Positions 58,006 through 64,000 of a DNA stretch of 64,000 bases are shown piece after piece. The first letter of the stretch is position 1; every line of letters begins with the position of its first letter. The stretch comes from Ctenosaura bakeri (Eukaryota; Chordata; Lepidosauria; Squamata; Iguanidae). The stretch spans positions 1-64,000 of the forward strand of contig CAOLHI010001294.1 of assembly GCA_948474755.1 (NCBI GenBank). Direction: 5' to 3'. Below the pieces are notes generated by a model, which saw nothing but the letters and a program-made list of their open reading frames with translations, did no database searches and was not told the DNA's origin. Made by a program: the position numbers and the translations under genes.

Positions 58006-58012
58006 GCTGCAT
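43743..58012 (-). CDS. UBE2Q1: UBE2Q1, ubiquitin-conjugating enzyme E2 Q1 (13 coding exons)
   Basis: Exons in order: 58012-57779, 56961-56857, 56731-56627, 54690-54640, 54360-54220, 51531-51447, 51291-51231, 49462-49372, 49254-49196, 46886-46838, 46693-46598, 45187-45121, 43774-43743. They total 1176 nt, 391 residues plus stop, all GT-AG and in phase. An E2 enzyme accepts ubiquitin from E1 on a cysteine and passes it to substrates with an E3. Layout: Gly-rich N-terminus, RWD-like region about 28-148, acidic linker 149-200, UBC fold about 205-391 with the catalytic Cys at 320 (GGAICMELL). The C-terminal two thirds is nearly the human protein from memory; the human form is 422 residues, the difference lying in the N-terminal 80. 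The start MQRAGG is preferred because the upstream open frame begins with GTG, not ATG. Tail to tail with TDRD10. Confidence 0.95.
43775..45120. other. UBE2Q1 intron 12
   Basis: Contains the common reptile word actacaactcccatcatgct (near 44422), a tRNA-SINE fragment (44507-44580) and a copy of the ttccagaatcccccaat repeat near 44820. No exon. Confidence 0.55.
44507..44580 (-). mobile_element. tRNA-like SINE head fragment
   Basis: The minus strand reads GTCATAGCCCAGTGGCAGGG (A-box region) and GAAGGTCCTAGCTTCATGCC (B-box region, degraded). Same family as 18538-18612. Confidence 0.6.
45121..45187 (-). CDS. UBE2Q1: UBE2Q1 coding exon 12
   Basis: 67 nt, phase 0 in and 1 out; acceptor ccaacag, donor AACG|gtaagg. 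Encodes [20 protein letters not shown] then KN. Confidence 0.95.
45188..46597. other. UBE2Q1 intron 11
   Basis: No exon. 45885-46180 looks like a repeat with related ends (ccagggctgaaccaagacat / gtccaacaccagggctggcc). 46400-46530 holds the common reptile motif cctccaacatgctgtgagac. Confidence 0.45.
46598..46693 (-). CDS. UBE2Q1: UBE2Q1 coding exon 11
   Basis: 96 nt, phase 0; acceptor ttttag, donor AAA|gtaagt. Encodes [20 protein letters not shown] then [15 protein letters not shown] helices after the active site. Confidence 0.96.
46838..46886 (-). CDS. UBE2Q1: UBE2Q1 coding exon 10 (catalytic cysteine)
   Basis: 49 nt, phase 2 in and 0 out; acceptor cctaag, donor CAG|gtgagc. Encodes [16 protein letters not shown]; Cys320 is the thioester-forming residue by family position. 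Confidence 0.95.
46887..49195. other. UBE2Q1 intron 9
   Basis: No exon. Contains a (GT)n run (48307-48321) and palindrome-rich repeat copy 2 (48760-48990). The CCCTCCCTCC run near 47190 is simple sequence. Confidence 0.5.
48760..48990 (+). repeat. Palindrome-rich dispersed repeat, copy 2
   Basis: ACAGCATTTTCTGTGCAGAA, CTTCACAGAAATATTATAAA and GGAGACAGCATTTTCTCC match the layout of 30655-30840 in the same orientation. Confidence 0.6.
49196..49254 (-). CDS. UBE2Q1: UBE2Q1 coding exon 9
   Basis: 59 nt, phase 0 in and 2 out; acceptor ttccag, donor GGAGG|gtaagt. Encodes [19 protein letters not shown], the E2 PxxPP-type strand. Confidence 0.96.
49372..49462 (-). CDS. UBE2Q1: UBE2Q1 coding exon 8
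   Basis: 91 nt, phase 2 in and 0 out; acceptor tttcag, donor AAG|gtcagg. Encodes [20 protein letters not shown] then [10 protein letters not shown]. Confidence 0.95.
49463..50514. other. UBE2Q1 intron 7, left part
   Basis: No exon. Motifs such as gatgttgttggactcccatt (near 50263) belong to a common reptile repeat; no boundaries resolved. Confidence 0.4.
50515..51038 (+). mobile_element. Two adjacent CR1 LINE 3'-end fragments
   Basis: A short tail fragment (atttaaatagaggctgcatg, cttgatggtctccaaggccc) ends near 50600. A longer one follows (gagggcaaccacaatgatag, gattccacctaaacattagg, ggtctccttctttggaggtt) and ends gttctgtgattac. Confidence 0.85.
51231..51291 (-). CDS. UBE2Q1: UBE2Q1 coding exon 7
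   Basis: 61 nt, phase 1 in and 2 out; acceptor ccacag, donor CTGAA|gtaaga. Encodes [19 protein letters not shown]. Confidence 0.96.
51447..51531 (-). CDS. UBE2Q1: UBE2Q1 coding exon 6 (UBC start)
   Basis: 85 nt, phase 0 in and 1 out; acceptor ttgcag, donor GGTG|gtaagt. Encodes [20 protein letters not shown] then YRSASFKG, the first UBC helix. Confidence 0.96.
51838..51960. mobile_element. Left end of a hAT-like element
   Basis: CGGTTCTTAACCTTTTCTTT, GACCCGCTTTAAATATC and CACCAAGACTTCACTT parallel the left end of the element at 24316. No matching right end found. Confidence 0.6.
53240..53465 (+). mobile_element. CR1-type LINE 3'-end fragment
   Basis: Contains gattccacctaaacattacg, aagaactttttgattgtaac, ctccttctttggaggccatc and gtggtccttttcagctctaa, a diverged CR1 tail. 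Confidence 0.75.
54220..54360 (-). CDS. UBE2Q1: UBE2Q1 coding exon 5 (acidic linker)
   Basis: 141 nt, phase 0; acceptor ctcaag, donor AAT|gtacgt. Encodes [40 protein letters not shown] and QRQDYLN. Confidence 0.96.
54640..54690 (-). CDS. UBE2Q1: UBE2Q1 coding exon 4
   Basis: 51 nt, phase 0; acceptor ccctag, donor GAG|gtatgc. Encodes [17 protein letters not shown], very acidic. Confidence 0.93.
54691..56626. other. UBE2Q1 intron 3
   Basis: No exon. The right half holds an L2/CR1-like LINE fragment (55690-56345); the left half is AT-rich without recognised elements. Confidence 0.5.
55690..56345 (-). mobile_element. LINE fragment, L2-like (CR1 superfamily)
   Basis: The minus strand encodes [17 protein letters not shown] and [14 protein letters not shown], the conserved block after the RT palm (R.DYCN.L..GL ... 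L..LQ.VQN.AAR). It continues with WLP-region remnants full of stops. Clade assignment is from memory of the motif. Confidence 0.7.
56627..56731 (-). CDS. UBE2Q1: UBE2Q1 coding exon 3
   Basis: 105 nt, phase 0; acceptor gggaag, donor CAG|gtgagc. Encodes [20 protein letters not shown] then [15 protein letters not shown]. Confidence 0.96.
56857..56961 (-). CDS. UBE2Q1: UBE2Q1 coding exon 2
   Basis: 105 nt, phase 0; acceptor cctctag-type, donor CTG|gtgagg. Encodes [20 protein letters not shown] then [15 protein letters not shown], the RWD-like region (YPxxPP motif). Confidence 0.96.
56962..57778. other. UBE2Q1 intron 1
   Basis: No exon. 57640-57715 repeats CCTCCAAGCCCCGCC three times with slight variation. 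Confidence 0.6.
57779..58012 (-). CDS. UBE2Q1: UBE2Q1 coding exon 1
   Basis: 234 nt, 78 codons, donor ACG|gtgaga. Starts [18 protein letters not shown], then [20 protein letters not shown] and [17 protein letters not shown]. The poly-Gly is a CCG run on the plus strand (about 57976-58000). Confidence 0.9.
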
Positions 58013-58300
58013 CTTCCCATCGAGCGGCCCGCCGCGGCCCCCGGGCCCCCCGAGTCCCCCCACACCGCAAGATGGCGGCCGGGAAGGGCCCGCAGTCGGA
58101 AGTGACGACCCGCATCCTGCTCCTCCCCCATTTGCACGGGCGGGGCGGAGAAGGAAGAGGAGGAGCTACGTCTGGCCGTGAAAGGAGGACGGCGCAGGCC
58201 TGGAGGCCCGCACGCGCAAACGCCGTCGTGATGGAGACGGTCTCTTCCGATCCGGAGCGGACGTGATGTTTCCCTTCTCACGGTTCCGAAAGGCTCGACT
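58013..58300 (-). promoter_or_regulatory. UBE2Q1: UBE2Q1 CpG promoter / 5' UTR
   Basis: CpG-dense, no TATA. A YY1 consensus AAGATGGCGGC (58069-58079) and an ETS-CRE composite CGGAAGTGACG (58097-58107) lie within 100 bp upstream of the ATG. The transcription start is not determined. Confidence 0.75.
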
Positions 58301-58860
58301 GTTTAGAGCGGCGAATAGTAGCCCATAGACAGTGGGCGTCCGGAAAGGCGTTTTCTAAACAATAATTTTCGCCGAAATTGAGATTTTGGGGCTTAACAAT
58401 ATAGAGTATGGGAGGATTTCACCATAGAGCTGCCAAGCTCTAGAGCGGCCCTTTGTCCTATCCATAGAGGCGACCGATTTCGGCCAGAGCGGCACTTCCT
58501 TAATATTCGGATTCATATCCAAAATGGCGCTTTTCCTTGTAAATCGAAGCATGGCTGGGGCTTGCAACTAGCACCGAATCGGAAATGACGTTGCAAAGCG
58601 GGCAGAAGTAAATGAGGAAGTTTACTTGTTGCCCTGAAGCCATAGGGAAAAGGAAGAGAAATAGCGCAAACAGTATCAAGGGCGGGCTTTGACTGCCAAG
58701 AAACTCTTCCCTCTGGGTTGTTGCAGCCCGCCGGTTACGCTGACGTAGACGGTACGTTCCCTTGCAGAAAAGCGGGACTCCTCCGTGGGGCCAGACCACG
58801 ATTGGCCAATGGCATAGCGAGGACGCCTCTTACAAAGCTCCTCCCTTTGAATGTTACGTA
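58301..58860. promoter_or_regulatory. Second promoter-like stretch right of UBE2Q1
   Basis: CpG-containing, with AAAATGGCGC (58521-58530, YY1-like), GGAAATGACGTTGC (58581-58594), TGACGTAG (58741-58748) and the palindrome ATTGGCCAAT (58801-58810). AGAGCGGC occurs near 58305, 58443 and 58486. It could extend the UBE2Q1 promoter or drive an unseen plus-strand transcript; no coding exon follows. Confidence 0.45.
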
Positions 58861-59319
58861 ATTAAATTTTATTGAATGATTATACTAGTTGAGCTTTTGG
58901 AACATTAGGTCCGTCACCTGTTTCCTTGATTATTTTTTTTTTAGCAATTGGAGCTGCTTGTGCCGTTTTTGCCATTAACGTTATCAAGGGGAATTGCTCA
59001 TTTTGTTGGACTGCCTTGATTGGTTCCCTCCTTAAAACTTTAGTTTTTGCAGAGTCTGGAAGTTAGAAAACCGACAATGATGATTTTTAGGGACACGCCT
59101 TGTTATTGGCATCTTCAAAAGTACTTTTAGTCGTTTACAATGATCTTCCCTCAAGCTGTCACTTTTTTCCAGATGGATTACACATCCCATAATACAATTT
59201 TTGTCTGGAATAGTAGGGAAATCTTTTCCTCCCCTTATTGCCTCACTTCACTCTATGGTGAATTGGACTGGTGTGGCTAGCTGGCGGTCAAGAGAATCTA
59301 GTTCTAACTAAAATCTGTC
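58861..59319. other. Intergenic sequence, nothing recognised
   Basis: AT-rich; no exon or classified repeat. Confidence 0.4.
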
Positions 59320-59620
59320 AACAAAAGAATGGAGCATAGAGTGGAAATGCTCGCTATACATTCCAACCCCCAAGAAAGAAGACAACAGGAAACTGAGTAA
59401 CCACAAGACCATTGCATTAATTTCACATGCAAACAGATGCTTGAAATTCTACAGCAAAGACTTCTACCACATATAGAGTGAGAAATGCCAGATGTCCAAG
59501 CTGGGTTCAGGAAAGGAAGAGATGCTAGGGATTATATTGCACGCATACGCTGGATAATGGAGCAACACCAAAGGATTTCAAAAGAAAATCAACCTGTGCT
59601 TTATAAATTACTAGTGTATT
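59320..59620 (+). mobile_element. RTE/BovB-like LINE fragment, part 1
   Basis: Reads in shifted frames as IPTPKKEDNRKLSNHKTIAL, ISHANR, MPDVQAGFRKGRDARD and RIRWIMEQHQRISKEN. These follow the BovB RT pattern (SNYRTIALISHASK, DVQAGFRKGRGTRDQ, IRWIIEK). Confidence 0.82.
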
Positions 59621-60249
59621 TAGGAATTACCTTACCTTGCCTTAGGAATTAGATTTGATTGAAATACACAGATTTGAGATCCTCTGTCTGTAATTCCCCA
59701 AACTGTCTTGTCCAGTACCTGTAATTTTTCCCCATATTTCCCAAACAATTCTGTATTCAGAACTATTAAAATACAGAGGTGGGTTCCTGAGGGAAAAACA
59801 CTGGCCTCCTCCTTGCTGCTAGGCCTCATCTCCATAGGAACTGGCCTATGCAAGAGAGGCTCAAGAGCTCACTGGCTGAGAATTCTGAAGGCCCCTCCCT
59901 AAACTGCACACCCCAGGATTCCATAGAACCTTCTCAGGCAGCCAGTCATATGAGGTCTTCTCTGCCTGACACGGACAAACAGACAAACTTTGACTTTCAT
60001 ATACTAGATAGCAAAGTCTTTGTGGAGATCATGAAAAACTGTGGGAACTCCTTATCCATCTTGACTTACAATCTGGAGGTGGAAAAAAGATGGCAGCAGC
60101 TTTGTCAGAATCTTTGTTGCTGTTTGGTTTTTTTTTGGTTTAAAAGTTTTATTGTCTTATTGCTTTATTGTTTTGCTGTTCTGGTGCCTTCTGCTCTACA
60201 ATTTTTGCTATTTTCTGTCATAATTTTTTTCTGAAAAACTGGATTTCTG
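59621..60249. other. Unassigned sequence between RTE parts
   Basis: Contains a fragment of the long-TIR MITE (ctccctaaactgcacacccc, 59896-59915). The rest, including an open stretch at 59848-60234, has no recognised homology. Confidence 0.35.
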
Positions 60250-60654
60250 AAAAACTATAGATAGAAAGTCAAGGAAGAAAGTGCAAAGGCAGGCTTATGG
60301 ATGAATATTGAAAAAAACAAAAATAATTACCACAGATGATTTATGAAACTTTAAAGCAGGTGATGAAGATATTGAAAGAGTTAACAATTTTCCAGTTATA
60401 AATCAGAATAGAGACAGCAATCAAGAAATTGGGACTTGGAAGGGCAGCTGTGAAGGAACTAGACAAGATCCTGAAATGTAGAGATATATCACTGAATACT
60501 AAAGTGAGGATTGTCCATGCCATCATATTTCCAATTTCTATGTATGTTTGCAAAACCAGAAAGGAAGAAAACTGCCTCATTAGAAATGTGATGCTGGAAA
60601 AGAGTTCCACAGATACTGTGGGCTGATAAGATGACAAATAAATGGGTCCTAGAG
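60250..60654 (+). mobile_element. RTE/BovB-like LINE fragment, part 2
   Basis: Encodes INQNRDSNQEI, LGRAAVKELDKILKCRDISL and TKVRIVHAIIFPISMYVCKT, the C-terminal RTE block (KELDKI.KSRD.SL.TK.RLV.AM.FPV.MYGCE). It reads into the SINE target site and resumes at 61469. Confidence 0.85.
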
Positions 60655-60709
60655 CAAATCAGACCTTAAATACCATAAAGGCACCAAATCCTGTCTGATC
60701 TTGGAAGCT

Positions 60710-61293
60710 GGGAGGATGTGCAGCCCCTGTGATAGTGTATTAGACGTGCATTAGAATATAATGCACGTCTATACCCAGTATACGGAATTGCTGCGGTAGT
60801 CAGAACTCTACAAAATATCAAGTGTTAATTGATATTAACAAATAAAAATAATGTATCCATTTGAAGCATGCTTGAGTATTCCAATGTATCAAATAATTAA
60901 TTGCTCTATTGCTCACAGCCACAATGTATCTGATGAAGGGGGAGAAGATCAGAGTGGGCGAAGAAAACAAAAGTACCAAGAGGTGGTTTGGGAACTCATA
61001 GTGTTTAAAGCTAAGAGGCAGGAAATATGTTCTTGCCCAAGGATGAAAGACAACTAAACAACTGTGGGTCTGGGAAATGTCAAAAGATGTGGAGTGATGT
61101 TACATTTATGATCCTTCTCCACTCACAGCTTTGTGCACCCAAATTTGTATGGAAAAGTCTAAAACCTATGAACTCCATGTATGCATCAGTCTCAGCAACT
61201 TCAGAAACAGTGCGTTGATTGCTTTCGTACAAATAAATGCTACTTCTACCTCAGAGTGGAGTTTGTGGGTTGTGAGTTATCCAGGTCATGAAA
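60710..61293 (+). repeat. Insertion inside the 5S SINE (dispersed repeat, copy 2)
   Basis: 584 bp between GAAGCT (60704-60709) and GAAGTT (61294-61299), a possible 6-bp target duplication. 60840-61290 is the second copy of the repeat that flanks LTR-A at 16946-18345. AATAAA near 61231. Confidence 0.75.
60741..60771. repeat. Perfect 13-bp inverted repeat, 5-nt loop
   Basis: TAGACGTGCATTA (60741-60753) and TAATGCACGTCTA (60759-60771) are exact reverse complements around GAATA. With one bulge, the pairing extends three more bases (GTA / TAC). Confidence 0.95.
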
Positions 61294-61468
61294 GAAGTTA
61301 AGAAGAACAGGCCCTAGTTAGTACCTGGATAGGAGATGACTAACAAATACCAGGTGCTGTAGGCTGTATTTCAGGAGGAGGAACTGGCAAAAGCACCCCT
61401 ATGAAATTCATGGGGTTGCCCGTAAGTTGACAGGCAACTTGAAGGCACAAACGCAGAAATCAAATCAG

Positions 61469-61640
61469 TGAACTCTCTAGAAGCCAACATGACTAAATTA
61501 AACTAAGCCTATCATACTTTGGACATATGAGGAGACAGGACTCACTAGAAAAGACAATAGTGCTTGGGAAGGTAGAAGGCAGCTTTCACATCATGAAGGA
61601 TTACGAGCTTATGGGTAGGAAGCTGAAGGACCTTTGTGCA
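61469..61640 (+). mobile_element. RTE/BovB-like LINE fragment, part 3
   Basis: Reads in broken frames as LEANMTKLN, LSYFGHMRRQDSLEKTIVLG and KVEGS. It directly continues the RTE sequence that stops at 60654 (family order: WVLEQI ... EAKMTKL.LSYFGHIMRR). Confidence 0.82.
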
Positions 61641-61689
61641 TAGGTTGTCATTTCATCTCTTCTCCCGGTGGAAGAACATGGCACATGAA

Positions 61690-61877
61690 GAGAAAGAAGA
61701 ATAGGGGAGATCAACAACTGGCTCCGAAGATGGTGCTGCCAGAAACGATTTGGATTTTTGGATCACAGCTTCCATCTCCATGAGCCTGGTCTTCTGGCAA
61801 GGGATGGCCTGCACCTTACAACCGTCGGCCGGAATGTTTTTGCAAACAGGCTTGCAAAACGGATCAGGAGGCCTTTA
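61690..61877 (+). pseudogene. CR1 ORF1 C-terminal esterase-like segment
   Basis: Reads INNWLRRWCCQKRFGFLDH, LLARDGLHLTTVGRNVFANR and LAKRIRRPLN. The DGLHL word fits the DxxH motif at the end of the SGNH-esterase domain found in many CR1 ORF1 proteins. Confidence 0.6.
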
Positions 61878-62009
61878 AACTGAGTTTGACTGGGAAGGGG
61901 GACAGTAGTATTCTGGGCAAGGATTCAGTGAGTGCTGCGAAAAACAGCCTAAATGATATGGATAGGGCAGGCCAAGTAGAACTAGAGACCAACAGGGAGA
62001 GGGAAAGTA

Positions 62010-62800
62010 ACTTTAGTACAGGAATTCCACGAAGGGCACATCATCTCAAGTGTCTCTACACTAATGCACAGAGCATGGGCAATAAGCAAGATGAACTCCA
62101 ACTCTTAGTACTGCAAAAAAAAATGTGATGAGGCATCACTGAAACCTGGTGGGATGAATCTCATGATTGGAATGTTGGAATAAAGGGGTATGACTTATTT
62201 CGTAGAAATAGACCAAACAAGAAAGGAGGAAGAGTAGCCTTATATGTCAAGGATGTTTTCACCTGTGAAGAAATCCATGACTTAAATCTGGGAAGCCAAG
62301 TTGAAAGCATCTGGGTAAGAATTAAAGGAGCGAGAAACAATAGGGATGTGATTGTGGGGGTTTGCTACAGGCCTCCGGGCCAGCCTGAGGACTTGGATGA
62401 GGCCTTCTTGCAGCAGATGACCACACATTCAAGAAGGAGAGGTGCCATGTTAATGGGAGATTTCAGTTATCCTGATATTTGTTGGCAGTCAAATTCTGCA
62501 AAGACCGCAAGGTCCAACAAGTTCCTTGCTTGCCTTGCAGACAATTTCATGGTCCAGAAGGTGGAAGAGGCAACAAGGGGATCCGCTATTTTATATCTGA
62601 TCCTGACCAACAGGGACGACCTAGTTGATGAGGTGGAGGTGGCAGGATCCTTAGGAGGGAGTGACCATGCTCTCTCAGAGTTTGGCATCCAGTGGGAAGG
62701 AGAAGCCAAGTGTAGCCAGACACGCATCCTAAACTTTAAGAAAGCTGATTTCTCCACACTTAGGAGTTACTTGCTGAAATCCCGTGGACAAGAATACTAA
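62010..62800 (+). pseudogene. CR1 ORF2 endonuclease (broken)
   Basis: KCLYTNAQSMGNKQDELQ starts the domain. TWWDE-like and FRRNRPNKKGGRVALYVKD follow in another frame. Then VGVCYRPPGQPEDLDEAFLQ, MGDFSYPDICWQ and GSDHALSEF cover the apurinic-endonuclease-type catalytic blocks. At least one frameshift or stop (near 62127). Confidence 0.85.
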
Positions 62801-63227
62801 AAGAGAAAGGAGTGCAAACTGTGCTGATAAGGAGGAAAAATGGCAGGTGTCTAAAGAAACAGGAATGGTTGACTGAAGAACTCTCAGCTGAGCTAAGTGT
62901 TAAAAGAAACATGAACAGGAAATGGAAGAATGGTGAAACCACCAAAGGGGAGTTCAAGCAAATAGCCAGGAGATGTAGGGAAAAAATCAGAGAAGCTAAA
63001 GCGCAGAATGAACTCAGGCTTGCCAGAGACATCAAAAACAATAAAAAGGGCTTTTTTAGATATGTCCACAGCAAAAGGAAAAAAATGGAAATGATAGGAT
63101 CACTATGTGGAGAAGGTGACCAACAGGGGGGAGTGAGAAGGCAGAACTAGTTAATACCTTCTTTGCCTCAGTTTTCTCTCAAAAGGATGGAAGTACCCAA
63201 CCTGGGGCATGGGGAGCAGGTGAGGAA

Positions 63228-64000
63228 GTGGGGGAAATGCAGCATAGAATAAGTAGAGAAGTAGTACAGGAATATCTGGCTAAACTAGATGAATTCAAGT
63301 CCCCAGGGCCAGATGAAATACATCCAGGGATATTAAAAGAGCTGGCAGAAGTCATTGCAATAATCTTTCAGAACTCTTGGAGAACAGTCCCAGCAGACTG
63401 GAGGAGGGCAAATGTCATCCTAATCTTCAAGAAGGGGAAAAAAGAGGACCTTAATAATTATCGCCCTGTAAGCCTGACATCAATTCCAGGAAAGATCCTA
63501 GAGCAGATTATTAAACAGTCAGTTTCTAGTTACTTAGAAAGCAATGCTGTAATCACTGAAAGCCAGCATAGATTTCTCAGAAATAAGTCATGCCTGACGA
63601 ATCTTCTCTCTTTTTATGATAGGGTTACAAGCTTGATAGATAAAGGGAATGCTGTAGATGTAGCATATCTTGACCTCAGTAAGACCTTTGACAAACTCCC
63701 CATGACATTCTTGGAAAGAAGCTAGTAAAATGTGGGCTGGACAGGGCTACTGTTAGGTGGATTTGTAATTGGTTGACCGACTACACCCAAAGAGTGATCA
63801 CTAATGGCTGCTTTTCATCTTGGAGAGAAGTGACTAGTGGGGTGCATCAGGGTTCTGTCCTGGGCCCAGTGCTATTCAACATCTTCATCAGTGATTTGGA
63901 TGAAGGAGTGGAGGGCATTGATCAAATTTGCAAATGATACCAAACTGGGAGGGGTTGCTAACACACCAGAGGATAGGATCAAATTTCAATGCAACCTTGA
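63228..64000 (+). pseudogene. CR1 ORF2 reverse transcriptase (broken)
   Basis: [31 protein letters not shown] and [10 protein letters not shown], then a frameshift at about 63700, [16 protein letters not shown] (Pro replaced by His in the usual GVPQGS) and a disrupted FADD block at about 63920. Continues past the window. Confidence 0.88.

Larger units (their letters stand above)
60663..61460 (+). mobile_element. 5S rRNA-derived SINE, split by an insertion
   Basis: The left half (60663-60709: CCATAAAGGCACC, CTGTCTGATCTTGGAAGCT) matches the 5' half of 5S rRNA. The right half (61294 on: GGCCCTAGTTAGTACCTGGA, TACCAGGTGCTGTAGGCT) matches its 3' half. A tail follows (CCTATGAAATTCATGGGGTT, AAGTTGACAGGCAACTTGAA). 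CAAATCAG flanks it (60655-60662 and 61461-61468). Confidence 0.88.
61660..64000 (+). mobile_element. CR1 LINE, runs off the right edge
   Basis: Holds the ORF1 end, the endonuclease and most of RT (see sub-entries). Frames are broken at about 62127, 62800, 63150 and 63720. It is a longer relative of the copy at 8350-10073; the two overlap from about 63130 onward at high similarity. The left boundary is approximate. Confidence 0.92.

Noticed and set aside
58013..58063. 17-codon N-terminal extension of UBE2Q1
   Set aside because: The first codon is GTG; the downstream ATG at 58012 matches the start of the human protein.
57545..58181. Plus-strand Pro/Ala-rich open frames
   Set aside because: Antisense shadows of UBE2Q1 exon 1 and the CpG island.
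59848..60234. 128-codon plus-strand open frame
   Set aside because: Starts in a MITE fragment and ends in a T-rich tract; no homology.
60663..61375. Possible 5S rRNA gene
   Set aside because: The two 5S halves are split by 584 bp, mutated, followed by a SINE tail and flanked by target duplications.

Overview
The window is vertebrate nuclear DNA, most likely from a squamate reptile (lizard). Long introns with GT-AG splice sites are combined with CR1 LINEs, an RTE/BovB-like LINE, tRNA-derived and 5S-rRNA-derived SINEs, hAT- and Tigger-like DNA elements and a Ty3/Gypsy element, a mix typical of lizards. I cannot name the species.

Three protein genes lie in the order SHE (minus) - TDRD10 (plus) - UBE2Q1 (minus), which I recall as the order on human chromosome 1q21. 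SHE is represented only by coding exon 1 (1954-2436); the rest lies beyond the left edge. TDRD10 (13069-40740) has 11 coding exons that join in one frame to a 372-residue RRM + Tudor protein. UBE2Q1 (58012 down to 43743) has 13 coding exons that join in one frame to a 391-residue E2 enzyme. SHE and TDRD10 are head to head across two CpG-rich blocks near 3.45-3.97 and 4.65-4.93 kb; TDRD10 and UBE2Q1 end tail to tail. The genes are neighbours, not an operon: an SH2 adapter, a probable germ-line RNA-binding Tudor protein and a ubiquitin-conjugating enzyme.

Region by region: 0-2.4 kb SHE; 2.4-5 kb shared upstream region; 5.66-12.45 kb a broken Ty3/Gypsy element (minus) split by a CR1 insertion; 13-41 kb TDRD10 with intronic repeats, including two solo LTRs of one family (17.2 and 31.4 kb); 41-43.7 kb intergenic with a CR1 fragment; 43.7-58.0 kb UBE2Q1; 58.0-58.9 kb a CpG-rich promoter; 59.3-64 kb nested repeats (RTE > 5S SINE > unclassified repeat) and a CR1 element that runs off the right edge.

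The observations most worth a second look are an exact 66-bp in-frame tandem duplication in TDRD10 exon 4 that also duplicates the splice donor, a hAT-like element whose target-site duplication contains the exon 8 splice donor, and several insertions whose target duplications and empty sites can be read inside this window. I see no CRISPR array, operon, rRNA gene or intact tRNA gene. I did not find a novel multi-gene system.
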